Below, one piece after another: positions 20,433 through 29,270 of a stretch of 64,000 nt of DNA. The notes under the pieces are model-generated. The model did no database searches. It worked only from the letters and a program-made list of their open reading frames with translations, and was not told the DNA's origin. The DNA comes from Psychrosphaera saromensis. GTDB taxonomy: Bacteria > Pseudomonadota > Gammaproteobacteria > Enterobacterales > Alteromonadaceae. The DNA is taken from the NCBI RefSeq assembly GCF_002954545.1, contig NZ_MSCH01000003.1, positions 3,449,991 to 3,513,990 of the forward strand, written 5' to 3'. The translations under genes were made by a program, and so were the position numbers. Position 1 is the first letter of the stretch. Each line of letters starts with the position of its first letter.

Positions 20433-21266
20433 ATGAATGCAGAACAAATAATAAAAGAAATGCGAGTTCAACCAAGTATTAACGTGGAACAAGAGGTGTC
20501 CAGACGTGTTGAGTTCATAAAATCAAGATTAACCAATTCAAATTTAACTTCTTTAGTTCTAGGTATTAGTGGCGGTATCGATTCAACCACATGTGGAAAG
20601 TTAGCTCAATTAGCCATAGATGAACTGAATAAAGAGCATAACACCGACAAGTATTCATTTGCTGCCGTCAGATTGCCTTATAACGTTCAAGCTGACGAAG
20701 ACGAAGCGCAACTAGCCGTTGATTTTATAAAGCCAACTCATGCTTTAACGGTTAATGTGAAAGACGGGGTAGAAGGTATACATCAGCAGGTTATTGGTTG
20801 TCTTCCTGACTCGTTAAAGTCAACACTTGCAGATACTAGTATCGACTTTGTTAAAGGCAACGTAAAAGCTCGTATGCGTATGGTTGCTCAATATGAAGTG
20901 GCAGGCCTACTTAACGGTTTAGTACTCGGTACAGACCACTCAGCTGAGAACATCACTGGCTTTTTCACTAAGTTTGGCGATGGTGCTTGCGACTTAATTC
21001 CATTATTTGGTTTAAATAAAAGACAAGTTCGCTCACTTGCTAGTTATTTAGGTGCACCACAAGTTTTAGTGACTAAAGCCCCAACGGCGGATCTTGAAGA
21101 ACTTTCCCCTGGTTTGGAAGATGAACACGCATTGGGTCTAACCTATGACCAAATTGATGACTTCCTAGAAGGTAAAGATATTGGCCAAGAAGCGAGTGAC
21201 AAACTAGTTGGTATATTTAACCGTACTCAACACAAGCGTGAAGCAATTCCGAGCATCTACGACTAA
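20433..21266 (+). CDS. nadE: ammonia-dependent NAD+ synthetase
   Basis: A 277-residue NadE that turns nicotinic acid adenine dinucleotide into NAD+ using ATP and ammonia. The ATP-pyrophosphatase P-loop [16 protein letters not shown] is present, as are the GNVKARMRM and GTDHSAEN blocks. The glutaminase domain of long NadE proteins is absent. Length is usual for the short class. It sits beside glnB, divergent, with its own terminator at 21298-21330. Confidence 0.95.
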   Translation: MNAEQIIKEMRVQPSINVEQEVSRRVEFIKSRLTNSNLTSLVLGISGGIDSTTCGKLAQLAIDELNKEHNTDKYSFAAVRLPYNVQADEDEAQLAVDFIKPTHALTVNVKDGVEGIHQQVIGCLPDSLKSTLADTSIDFVKGNVKARMRMVAQYEVAGLLNGLVLGTDHSAENITGFFTKFGDGACDLIPLFGLNKRQVRSLASYLGAPQVLVTKAPTADLEELSPGLEDEHALGLTYDQIDDFLEGKDIGQEASDKLVGIFNRTQHKREAIPSIYD

Positions 21267-21297
21267 TTAGCTCTGGCTGATTAAGATCTATAAACAC

Positions 21298-21330
21298 AAA
21301 AAAGCGAGTCATCAATGACTCGCTTTTTTA
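21298..21330. terminator. bidirectional terminator after nadE
   Basis: The hairpin AGCGAGTCAT / ATGACTCGCT is flanked by an A-run and a T-run. It lies between the convergent nadE and HDOD genes. Confidence 0.85.
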
Positions 21331-21359
21331 TTTTTTTAATTTATTCAACCTAATTCACG

Positions 21360-22202
21360 TTAGGCAAAAACACTCTTCACATCATTTAACGCTTCAATAA
21401 ACTCATCATTTCCTAAGAAATCTAAGTCAGGCAAAATGCCTTTTTTAATATATACCGATAACAATTCATTCTTGTCTGCGTTCTTACCAATCACATCCGT
21501 ATAAATTGCCCCGATACGAACAAAGTCGATATAACTAACTTGTTCCGTTTGAAACTCTAAATCATTCCAATTTTCTGTCACTTCAACAAATTCACCGGTA
21601 AATTCCCAAGAACGCATAATCGCGCCACCAAGCTTACCTGCCATACGTTGGATTGCCACATCTAAAAATCTAGGGTTAGCAAATACTTCTTCATGGCGCT
21701 CCGCTTCAATCAAAATTGGTAACACGCCAATACTGTGTACAAGTGCCACTAACGTTAAGGTGTCGATATTTAGTGATGTACGTTTATTCTCTTTCAACCA
21801 AATTTGTAACGTCGCCATAGCAACACAAGCGACATTGACTGTTTTTTGCCATGACTCATTCATGTATTCACGGACTAACTCATTTTTTGAAACAAACAAT
21901 TGTTCCATTGCGATAGCGGTCGCAATATTTTTAATCTGGCGTAAGCCAATACGAGTCACTGCTTGGTTAAGAGTTTCAACTTTTACTGAACGTCCCATAA
22001 ATGCACTATTGGCAACTCTAACCATACGAGCTGAAAGCGCAGGATCTTGGCCGATAACATGCGCCATCGCGGTTAAATTAACGTCTGGATCATCAGCAGT
22101 TTCACGAATTTTAATGGCTATTTCTGGCAAGGTTGGTAATACGATAGAATCATTCTTTATTTTTTCAATCAGAATGGTCAATAAGGCATTTTCTGTAGAC
22201 AT
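21360..22202 (-). CDS. HDOD-domain signalling protein
   Basis: A 280-residue soluble protein that is essentially one HDOD domain. It contains 'LPTLPEIAIKIRE', 'IGQDPALSARMVRVANSAF' and 'VETLNQAVTRIGLRQIKNIA'. HDOD proteins lack full HD phosphohydrolase residues and act as scaffolds in c-di-GMP or stress signalling. No output domain is attached. It is monocistronic, with the role inferred from family only. Confidence 0.88.
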   Translation of the reverse strand: MSTENALLTILIEKIKNDSIVLPTLPEIAIKIRETADDPDVNLTAMAHVIGQDPALSARMVRVANSAFMGRSVKVETLNQAVTRIGLRQIKNIATAIAMEQLFVSKNELVREYMNESWQKTVNVACVAMATLQIWLKENKRTSLNIDTLTLVALVHSIGVLPILIEAERHEEVFANPRFLDVAIQRMAGKLGGAIMRSWEFTGEFVEVTENWNDLEFQTEQVSYIDFVRIGAIYTDVIGKNADKNELLSVYIKKGILPDLDFLGNDEFIEALNDVKSVFA

Positions 22203-22354
22203 ATGAGTTCCTTCAACTATACATTGGACATAAAGTCTTTATTTATAATAATCATTAAGCTAAATAAACTTAGCTAAACAAATGATTAAACAACAACTTT
22301 TTATTAGATTTACATCAATCTTAGTCGGGAATTCACTCAATTGTTAAATTTTAT

Positions 22355-23473
22355 TTACTTTAAAATTCGAGAGTCTTGTGCTGACTTTAATAAACTTCGG
22401 CTATCAGCTAGGAATTCATTGGACTTACCACCAAACCATTGGGCAACTACATGAAAACTTTGCTTAAAACTTTCTTTATCATTATTTTGCAAAAGCGTAA
22501 TTGCCTCATCTAGTTCTTGCCTAAATCGAATGGCAAGTTCGAGCGCATTTTTAGCACCAAAAATAATATCTGCATATAAGTTAGGATCTTGTGCGAATAA
22601 ACGACCTGTCATAGCAAGCTCCAAACGATAAATAGGAGAGCTTAAACGCAACAGTTGATCCAAATCCGGCTTTTCATTTGACAAAAACTGACCGTAAACA
22701 AACGTAGTAAAATGGCGCATAGCTTGAATAAGCTCCATACTAGTGTCGTGCTCTGCAGCATCATCCACTTGTAACATAGCGCCCCAAATCTTTATTTGGT
22801 CTAACAGCCATTGGTATTGTTCAGGGAAACGCCCCTCACATACCACAAACACTTGTTTAACAAAGTTTGGTACATCTGGACCAAACATCGGGTGCAAGCC
22901 AACAACAGGGCCTGTATGTTTGTCTAACATAGCATTTAACGGTGCATGCTTAAGTGAAGTTAAATCCGCTAAAACACAGTCACTTGCTAACTCAGGAAGT
23001 TTAGCAATAACCTGTTCGGTAATTTTAATTGGTACTGTGATCAATACCAATTTAGCGTCTTTAATTTTTGAGTCGATATGTGGCCAGTCATCTTGCTCTA
23101 TCACTTCCACAAGATAATTAGAACGTGTAAACATGTCACAAAAACGAGAGCCTAACGCCCCCTTTCCACCAACAATCACGACTTTACTTTTTTCTGGTAA
23201 CACACAAAGATACGACACATGCTGGCTCTGATACGATTCACGCATAATCCGGCGTAATAAATCTTCAATTAAGTCAGGCTCTACATTTAATGATGCAGCT
23301 AAATCTCGGCGCTTAGAGATGAGCTCAGCTTCACGCTGAGGATCGTAAATAGGTTTCCCCACTTCCTGTTTATATTTGCCAACAGCGGTTGTGATCGCTT
23401 GTCGTTTAGCAAGTAACTCAACAAGTTGAGTATCTAACTTATCAATTTCATCTCTAAGGTTATTTAACGCCAA
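22355..23473 (-). CDS. tyrA: bifunctional chorismate mutase/prephenate dehydrogenase
   Basis: A 372-residue TyrA. The AroQ-type chorismate mutase (residues 1-90) has [19 protein letters not shown] and [14 protein letters not shown]. The prephenate dehydrogenase part starts with a Rossmann motif [14 protein letters not shown] at about residue 112. It converts chorismate to prephenate and then 4-hydroxyphenylpyruvate for tyrosine. It lies 11 bases downstream of the DAHP synthase gene, the same aroF-tyrA order as E. coli, so it is co-regulated from the TyrR-controlled promoter. Confidence 0.97.
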   Translation of the reverse strand: MALNNLRDEIDKLDTQLVELLAKRQAITTAVGKYKQEVGKPIYDPQREAELISKRRDLAASLNVEPDLIEDLLRRIMRESYQSQHVSYLCVLPEKSKVVIVGGKGALGSRFCDMFTRSNYLVEVIEQDDWPHIDSKIKDAKLVLITVPIKITEQVIAKLPELASDCVLADLTSLKHAPLNAMLDKHTGPVVGLHPMFGPDVPNFVKQVFVVCEGRFPEQYQWLLDQIKIWGAMLQVDDAAEHDTSMELIQAMRHFTTFVYGQFLSNEKPDLDQLLRLSSPIYRLELAMTGRLFAQDPNLYADIIFGAKNALELAIRFRQELDEAITLLQNNDKESFKQSFHVVAQWFGGKSNEFLADSRSLLKSAQDSRILK

Positions 23474-23484
23474 ACCGAACTCCG

Positions 23485-24570
23485 TTACGCTGCTGTATTT
23501 AATTGTTTTGCTTTAATCACTGTATCTAATCGCTGAGCAAACTCTAGTACTAAAGACTCTGTTGAGGCCCAGTCAATACAAGCGTCTGTTACCGACACGC
23601 CATATTTTAACGTGCGTATGTCATCAACTAGTTTTTGGTTACCTTCGTTGATATTACTTTCTATCATAATTCCGACAATAGAACGGTTACCCTGCTCAAG
23701 TTGAGTCAGTATGTCTTTAGCAACAATAGGTTGTCTAGTGTAATCTTTGTCTGTATTGGCATGTGAACAGTCAACAATAATAGCCGCGTTGTAACCCGCT
23801 TTTTCAATATCCGCTTCTGCAGCATCAACAAACTCAGCTTGGTAATTTGGTGATTGACTACCACCACGAAGTATCAAATGAGCGTCAGGATTGCCCTTTG
23901 TTTGAATAATCGCTACCTGGCCTTTATCACTAATGCCAATAAAGTTATGCTCGCTCTCTGCAGATCCTATGGCGTTAACTGCAATACCAACATTGCCGTC
24001 TGTTCCATTTTTGAAACCCACCGGCATAGACAAGCCACTGGCCATTTCACGGTGAGTTTGAGATTCAGTTGTACGAGCACCAATTGCTGACCAACTAATT
24101 AAGTCTGACAAATACTGAGGAGAAATTGGGTCAAGTGCTTCAGTCGCAATTGGAATTTCTTGGTCGGTTAACCACAATAATAATTCACGAGCATTTAACA
24201 AGCCGGTTTCAATATCGAATGAACCATCTAAATGTGGGTCATTGATCAATCCTTTCCAGCCAACCGTTGTTCTAGGTTTTTCAAAATAAACACGCATTAC
24301 AAGGTATACAGTATCAGCGCATTGTTCCTGAAGGGCTTTCAGCTTTAATGCATATTCTTTTGCCGCTTTAATATCATGTATGGAACATGGCCCTGTAATT
24401 ATTAACGTTCTGTGATCTTTTTTATGCACTATATTGGAGATAGTGTGACGAGCGTTGGCAATAAACGTTTTATTTTCTTCACTTAACGGCAACGCCGATT
24501 TTAACGCACTAGGCATAACCAAAAGCTTTTCAGCTTTAACGTTCACATTATTCAAACTGTCTTTATTCAT
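23485..24570 (-). CDS. aroF: 3-deoxy-7-phosphoheptulonate synthase, AroF type
   Basis: A 361-residue class I DAHP synthase, the first enzyme of the shikimate pathway, condensing phosphoenolpyruvate and erythrose 4-phosphate. Visible family blocks are [56 protein letters not shown] and VDCSHAN. The tyrosine-sensitive (AroF) assignment comes mainly from its operon with tyrA and from a perfect TyrR box upstream. AroG or AroH specificity cannot be ruled out by sequence alone. Confidence 0.92.
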   Translation of the reverse strand: MNKDSLNNVNVKAEKLLVMPSALKSALPLSEENKTFIANARHTISNIVHKKDHRTLIITGPCSIHDIKAAKEYALKLKALQEQCADTVYLVMRVYFEKPRTTVGWKGLINDPHLDGSFDIETGLLNARELLLWLTDQEIPIATEALDPISPQYLSDLISWSAIGARTTESQTHREMASGLSMPVGFKNGTDGNVGIAVNAIGSAESEHNFIGISDKGQVAIIQTKGNPDAHLILRGGSQSPNYQAEFVDAAEADIEKAGYNAAIIVDCSHANTDKDYTRQPIVAKDILTQLEQGNRSIVGIMIESNINEGNQKLVDDIRTLKYGVSVTDACIDWASTESLVLEFAQRLDTVIKAKQLNTAA

Positions 24571-24600
24571 ATTAACCTCAAATTATTTAGCGAGGAATTA

Positions 24601-24618
24601 TGTAAAATTAAGTTTACA
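24601..24618. promoter_or_regulatory. TyrR box (strong) controlling aroF-tyrA
   Basis: The sequence TGTAAAATTAAGTTTACA is an exact match to the TyrR operator consensus TGTAAA-N6-TTTACA. It lies 31 bases upstream of the aroF ATG and just downstream of the predicted promoter, a position suited to repression. Confidence 0.88.
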
Positions 24619-24621
24619 CCC

Positions 24622-24639
24622 CGTACACCTTTAGTTACA
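24622..24639. promoter_or_regulatory. weak TyrR box next to the strong one
   Basis: CGTACA-N6-GTTACA matches 9 of 12 TyrR consensus positions. It is centred 21 bp (two helical turns) from the perfect box and touches the predicted -10. Paired strong and weak boxes are known at E. coli TyrR operons. Confidence 0.6.
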
Positions 24640-24667
24640 CATTATTAAAAACAACAACCAGTGTCAA
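24639..24667 (-). promoter_or_regulatory. sigma-70 promoter of aroF-tyrA
   Basis: On the minus strand a perfect -35 TTGACA (24667-24662) is followed after 17 bases by TAATGT (24644-24639), a weak -10. A TAATAAT alternative overlaps it. The TyrR boxes cover the start region. Confidence 0.6.
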
Positions 24668-24763
24668 CGTCTAATCTGATATATGAAATGATTTTTTTGC
24701 AATGTTAAGTTTCACCAAACACATAAAGCCATTAACAATTAAGCTTTGTTGAATTTCAGGCAC

Positions 24764-24793
24764 AAAAAAAGGAGCAACAAATGTGCTCCTTTT
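24764..24793 (-). terminator. terminator of the rpsP-rimM-trmD-rplS operon
   Basis: The stem GGAGCA / TGCTCC is followed on the minus strand by a run of seven T. It lies 20 bases beyond the rplS stop. Confidence 0.8.
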
Positions 24794-24812
24794 TGGCATC
24801 AAGTAAAAAAGT

Positions 24813-25181
24813 CTACTTTTTATAGTCCAACTTTTCTTTGATACGTGCTGACTTACCAGAACGTTCACGCATGTAATAAAGTTTAGCGCGACGTACATCA
24901 CCACGACGTTTAACTTCGATGCTGTCGATAACAGGGCTGTGCGTTTGGAATGTACGCTCAACACCTTCACCGTTAGAAATTTTACGTACTACGAATGCAG
25001 AGTGTAATCCACGATTTCTTTTCGCTAGAACGAAACCTTCAAATGCTTGAAGACGTGTTTTTTCACCTTCGATTACGCGTACTTTTACAACTACTGTATC
25101 ACCCGGGCCAAATGCCGGAAGATCAGTTTTCATTTGCTCGTCTTCTAGAGCCTTAATGATGTTTTGACTTACTTTGCTCAT
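24813..25181 (-). CDS. rplS: 50S ribosomal protein L19
   Basis: A 122-residue L19 with the typical opening ending in '[22 protein letters not shown]' and the blocks [21 protein letters not shown] and [28 protein letters not shown]. It sits at the 30S-50S interface. It is the last gene of the conserved rpsP-rimM-trmD-rplS operon. Confidence 0.98.
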   Translation of the reverse strand: MSKVSQNIIKALEDEQMKTDLPAFGPGDTVVVKVRVIEGEKTRLQAFEGFVLAKRNRGLHSAFVVRKISNGEGVERTFQTHSPVIDSIEVKRRGDVRRAKLYYMRERSGKSARIKEKLDYKK

Positions 25182-25228
25182 TATATTCTCACTTTTCTAG
25201 ATTTCACTGAAATGCAAAACGTCAAATA

Positions 25229-25984
25229 CTAGTTTGTATCCTGTTCCGCGAGGAACGAATCAAGCAGTACTTTCTGTTCGTCAGTCAGAGCTAGATTATT
25301 AATTAAATCAGGTCTTCGTAACCAGGTTCTGCCAAGCGATTGCTTTAATCGCCATTGTCGGATTTTTTCATGATTACCGCTAAGTAATACATCTGGTACC
25401 CGCTGACCAGCCAAAACTTCAGGTCTTGTATAATGTGGACAATCTAACAAACCGTCTGAAAAAGAATCTTGTTCTGCTGAAAGCTTATGCCCCAACACTC
25501 CAGGAATCATTCTCGACACTGCATCAATCAGTGTCATAGCCGGTAGTTCACCGCCACTTAGAACAAAATCACCAATCGACCATTCTTCATCGACTTCCGA
25601 TTGAATCACTCGTTCATCTATTCCTTCATATCGACCCGCAACCAACACAATTTTTTTGTGTTGTGATAAATGTTTAACTCCAGCTTGATCTAACTTTCTA
25701 CCCTGAGGTGAAAGATAAATAACCTTTGCTCCTTCACCAGCCGCTTCTTTCGCAGTACGAATAGCATCTGTTAAAGGTTGAACCATCATCAACATTCCTG
25801 GACCACCGCCGTAAGGTCGGTCATCAACAGTATTGTGCCTATCGTGTGTAAACGCTCGGGGATTCCAAGTGTTAAACTCGATAGTACCTTTTTGAATAGC
25901 TCGGCCAATTACACCATGTTGGGTAATTGCATCAAACATTTCTGGAAAAAGTGTAATAACACCAATCCATAACTGACAATTCAC
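25229..25984 (-). CDS. trmD: tRNA (guanine37-N1)-methyltransferase
   Basis: A 251-residue TrmD that makes m1G37 in tRNAs and prevents frameshifting. The SPOUT knot residues are seen in [25 protein letters not shown] and [16 protein letters not shown], and HYTRPE is present. The start is a GTG; the usual family N-terminus is M-WIGVI, and here GTG adds four residues (NCQL) before WIGVI because no nearer start codon exists in frame. Confidence 0.97.
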   Translation of the reverse strand: MNCQLWIGVITLFPEMFDAITQHGVIGRAIQKGTIEFNTWNPRAFTHDRHNTVDDRPYGGGPGMLMMVQPLTDAIRTAKEAAGEGAKVIYLSPQGRKLDQAGVKHLSQHKKIVLVAGRYEGIDERVIQSEVDEEWSIGDFVLSGGELPAMTLIDAVSRMIPGVLGHKLSAEQDSFSDGLLDCPHYTRPEVLAGQRVPDVLLSGNHEKIRQWRLKQSLGRTWLRRPDLINNLALTDEQKVLLDSFLAEQDTN

Positions 25985-26003
25985 GATTTTACGTTCATAA
26001 GTG

Positions 26004-26543
26004 TCAGAATCCCGGATCCCAGTCCACCGTAATGGTGTTTTCGTCCTTGTTAACTGAAATAATTACATCGTCCTGAATAAATGGGATAAGTCGTTCTGTT
26101 TTGCCAAATGCATCATTTCTTTTTGCATCAACAACCAGTACGTCATTTGAACCCGTTTCCATTAGGCCTGAAACAATACCTAAGTCATAACCGTTGACTG
26201 CTTTTACTGCCATGCCGTTAAGGTCACGCCAATAAAACTCATCGCCTGCCAAATCTGGCAATTGATTCGCTGCAACAAAAATTTCGCCATGAAGCCAAGC
26301 TTCTGCGTCATTTCTGGTTTCAACATTATCAAACTTAGCTATTAAGCCTTTGTTGTGTCGGCGGCCATTGGCAACCTTCACTTGGTGTTGCTGTCCATTT
26401 AAGGTTATAAACCATGGACTGTAATCAAAAATCCCTTCCGAGATTTCAGTGTAAGCATTTATCTTAAACCAGCCTTTAATACCGTAAGGGGCACCAATTT
26501 TTCCAACCAAGATTAATTCTTCTGTCGAATTAGACTGACTCAT
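26004..26543 (-). CDS. rimM: 16S rRNA processing protein RimM
   Basis: A 179-residue RimM, which binds S19 and helps mature the 30S head. The N-terminal barrel has [16 protein letters not shown]; the PRC-barrel half has [12 protein letters not shown] and ends TVDWDPGF. Standard length and operon position. Confidence 0.97.
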   Translation of the reverse strand: MSQSNSTEELILVGKIGAPYGIKGWFKINAYTEISEGIFDYSPWFITLNGQQHQVKVANGRRHNKGLIAKFDNVETRNDAEAWLHGEIFVAANQLPDLAGDEFYWRDLNGMAVKAVNGYDLGIVSGLMETGSNDVLVVDAKRNDAFGKTERLIPFIQDDVIISVNKDENTITVDWDPGF

Positions 26544-26569
26544 AAAACACCTTCACTTATGCTTTTCAT

Positions 26570-26818
26570 TTAAGCAGCTTTTTGAGCTTCTTTAATGATT
26601 TTAGCAACACGGTCAGAAAGTTGTGCACCAACACCAACCCAATGTTCGATACGGTCTAAGTCGACACGAATCTTTTCTTCTTTACCATTTGCAATCGGGT
26701 TGAAGAAACCTAGTTTCTCAATAAAACGACCATCGCGTGAACGACGGCTGTCTGCAACAACGATTGAGTAGAATGGACGTTTTTTCGCGCCACCGCGAGC
26801 TAAACGAATAGAAACCAT
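26570..26818 (-). CDS. rpsP: 30S ribosomal protein S16
   Basis: An 82-residue S16 opening [20 protein letters not shown], with [14 protein letters not shown]. It is the first gene of the operon, with a good ribosome site TTGAGGT before the ATG. The 185-base leader upstream holds the promoter, which I could not place precisely. Confidence 0.98.
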   Translation of the reverse strand: MVSIRLARGGAKKRPFYSIVVADSRRSRDGRFIEKLGFFNPIANGKEEKIRVDLDRIEHWVGVGAQLSDRVAKIIKEAQKAA

Positions 26819-27003
26819 AATTACCTCAATTATTACTTAAGTTTACGGTGATAATATTAAACCACCGGCCTCTCTTGGACACCCCAAAAAAGGTCGCGCA
26901 ATTGTACGGATCTGAGCGGAAATTTCAAGCTGTATTTAGCTTAATGTGATTAGATTGGGGTAAATTTGTTGGTTTATTGGTTGTTTTTAATACGTTGAGG
27001 GGG

Positions 27004-28485
27004 TTAGTCGCTATAAACCAGGCGAAATCCGAGGGTATCTAAGCGTGTGTTTTTTGCCCTAGCCTTACGACTTGCACTGCGTAAATAGAAGCCTTGGTCA
27101 TACCAAGAACCGCCTCTGACAGTACCACGATTACAGCTCATTGGCGCTTTGCCATACAAGTGCCAACAGGTGCTGGTCCACTCGGAAACATTGCCTAATA
27201 TATCAAATAAACCAAATTCATTTGGTTGGAATTGTTTCACTTCGGCTACTTTTTTTACATGACCGTCATCACAACGATTTTGGTCTATTCTCGCTTCGCC
27301 AGCATTAGCATAAGTGCATAATTCATTTACATTATCACCAAAAAAGTAGTCACTTTCACTGTCTGCACGAGCGGCATATTCCCACTCGACTTCAGTCGGA
27401 AGTCGATAATCCCGCCCTGTTTTTAGTGATAACCAAGGTAAAAAATCTTGCTGAATATCGTACCAACTAACATCCGCTTGCGGCTGATTTTTCTCTTGTG
27501 TACTTAGTTCACTACCTAGCTTTCCTTTACAGATTTTGGATTGAATGCATAGGTCGTATAGTGCTTTAGTGACTTCCGTTTCAGACATATAAAAAGCAGT
27601 TACATTTTTTATCTGTACAGGCCTTTCATTAGATTCACCACGGTCAGAACCCATTTGATATTGCCCGCTTGGAATTTTAATCATAACAAGATTAACGCGT
27701 TCAATCGTTTCCACATAACGTTCGCGTTTATTGGCGGTAATGTCATGCAGTATTGAATTAGCTGACAAATAAGATTCAAATCTTTCTTTATGTTTATCAA
27801 GTATTTGTTGATACAGACTTTCATTTCTTTTAGCAGAAACATGCACCTGTATTTTGATAAACCATAAGCGTTGATACTCGGTTGAACCATGCTTTTGATG
27901 GGACTCAAGTATGTCGTAAGAGATAATATTCGCGAACGAGCGCATATTGGTTTGTTCTTTAAATTCAGAACTGTTTGCTATCCCGCTACTGGCTTCTGTT
28001 CTTACCGTTGTGATGTCGGTAGTGGAATTAATGATAATGGAACTGCCTTGTTTACCGGCCTTATTTAATACTTCAACACGGGCTTTTTCTTCACACTGTC
28101 GTCGGCTCGACATACGGTCACATTGATGAAGATAATCCACCTCAAACTTACGTTCGGCTAAGTATTGTTTGTAATCTAATTCGGCTTCTTTTTTTATTAG
28201 GCGGTCAAATACAATTAACTCTTCCGTTCGGGCGCGTTCGTATTGCTGACGTAAATGACTTATCAGGCTATCTTGCTCATTTTGCAGTGTGTTTGTATTA
28301 GATTCAGAGGCGGTATCTAAGGCTTGCTGTAATAGCAGCCACTTGCTTGTAGTGTCATTGGCATAACTTTTTAACTGTTCTAAATTCACCTCGTTTTCTA
28401 CCGTAGAATAAACTTGCACAGAAAAGCACAAGAGAACCATAAGCAGAGGTAATTTAGCGATAGTATTAAGGTTAATGCACACCAT
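27004..28485 (-). CDS. exported FGE-sulfatase (SUMF1/EgtB/PvdO-type) domain protein
   Basis: About 493 residues from the ATG at 28485, which gives a signal peptide (IAKLPLLMVLLCFSVQVYS). An ATG 102 bases earlier would overlap the upstream gene by 86 bases and place a long charged stretch before the hydrophobic core. The middle is coiled and charged. The C-terminal 230 residues form an FGE-like fold: IPSGQYQMGS, FYMSETEVTKALYDLC, DVSWYDIQQDFLPWLS, RLPTEVEWEYAARA, GLFDILGNVSEWTS and RGGSW. Family members include formylglycine-generating and ergothioneine-type enzymes and many non-enzymatic relatives; the copper-site Cys pair of FGE is not evident. It starts 16 bases after the LPP20-like gene. 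Confidence 0.8.
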   Translation of the reverse strand: MVCINLNTIAKLPLLMVLLCFSVQVYSTVENEVNLEQLKSYANDTTSKWLLLQQALDTASESNTNTLQNEQDSLISHLRQQYERARTEELIVFDRLIKKEAELDYKQYLAERKFEVDYLHQCDRMSSRRQCEEKARVEVLNKAGKQGSSIIINSTTDITTVRTEASSGIANSSEFKEQTNMRSFANIISYDILESHQKHGSTEYQRLWFIKIQVHVSAKRNESLYQQILDKHKERFESYLSANSILHDITANKRERYVETIERVNLVMIKIPSGQYQMGSDRGESNERPVQIKNVTAFYMSETEVTKALYDLCIQSKICKGKLGSELSTQEKNQPQADVSWYDIQQDFLPWLSLKTGRDYRLPTEVEWEYAARADSESDYFFGDNVNELCTYANAGEARIDQNRCDDGHVKKVAEVKQFQPNEFGLFDILGNVSEWTSTCWHLYGKAPMSCNRGTVRGGSWYDQGFYLRSASRKARAKNTRLDTLGFRLVYSD

Positions 28486-28501
28486 ATTTAGTATTAATTC
28501 T

Positions 28502-29077
28502 TTATTCTTTGTTATTAATAGATTCTTTGTTTGTTTGTTCAGTAATAGCAGTTGGCGTTGGCCCATTACTTTGTTTAAATTGTTCAAACAACTCAGTCTC
28601 TAATTCTGGTTCTAGTTTTTTATCAGTCGCTTTAACAATAAGCTCAAATGTATGTTTGGTTTTAGTCGGGTCTAACGTTGCTAAGGCGCAATAATATTCA
28701 TTACCTGAAATAGTTACTATCTCAGTTTTTACAATTCTTGATCCGCCAAGTACTTGTTTTGTGAATTGTTTTGATACTGAACTGAATTTTGTAGAAAGAA
28801 TAATATCATCTTGATCTGAATGTCGTGAATCGTAGGTTTCATCTAAACTTTCTACGTTTATTTCAATTTGTTGAGCCAGTGCAATTCGAGCATTTGCTGA
28901 GGAAAGTTTAGAAGCACTAGACCAGTTGCCCGAGAACTTCACACAGTCGACCGCGGCTAAGCCATCTTTTATTGTCGGGTTGTATATCCAATCTGGAACG
29001 GTAGATGCAATTACATTAGCAGTACAAAAGCACATTGATAATACTATCGCTATGTTAATTTTTTTCTTCATCCACAT
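28502..29077 (-). CDS. exported LPP20-like protein
   Basis: A 191-residue protein from the ATG at 29077, chosen because AAAAGGG lies about 9 bases upstream and it begins directly with a signal peptide (MWMKKKINIAIVLSMCFCTANVIA). The mature part begins VPDWIYNP, then has ALAQQIEINVES and 'ISGNEYYCALATLDP', a pattern of LPP20-type/FlgT-like domains. The Cys in the signal region does not form a clean lipobox. It is co-transcribed with the FGE-like gene; the N-terminal half of that protein has a related 'ARAE/VLN' region, suggesting the pair form a complex. Confidence 0.65.
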   Translation of the reverse strand: MWMKKKINIAIVLSMCFCTANVIASTVPDWIYNPTIKDGLAAVDCVKFSGNWSSASKLSSANARIALAQQIEINVESLDETYDSRHSDQDDIILSTKFSSVSKQFTKQVLGGSRIVKTEIVTISGNEYYCALATLDPTKTKHTFELIVKATDKKLEPELETELFEQFKQSNGPTPTAITEQTNKESINNKE

Positions 29078-29223
29078 AAAACTACACCCTTTTAAAATAC
29101 TAGATAACAAATTAAAGCTTACATTATCACTAAAGTTAGCACTATACATGCCAATAACCAGACATAAAACTGACTCTTGAAAATCTTTATTATTATCAAG
29201 CTGTTCTAATAAACTTTCGATAC

Positions 29224-29249
29224 AAAAAAGGCGCTCAATGAGCGCCTTT
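29224..29249 (-). terminator. terminator of acnB
   Basis: GGCGCTCA / TGAGCGCC forms a compact hairpin with a T-run on the minus strand, 22 bases past the acnB stop. Confidence 0.8.
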
Positions 29250-29270
29250 GCTTAATAAAGTGGCATCAAA

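Noticed and set aside
21760-22206. 148-codon plus-strand frame opposite the HDOD gene
   Set aside because: Antisense shadow; the HDOD protein on the minus strand has clear family motifs.
24671-24970. Reading frame crossing the rplS end and terminator
   Set aside because: It overlaps rplS in another frame and passes through its terminator; no ribosome site.
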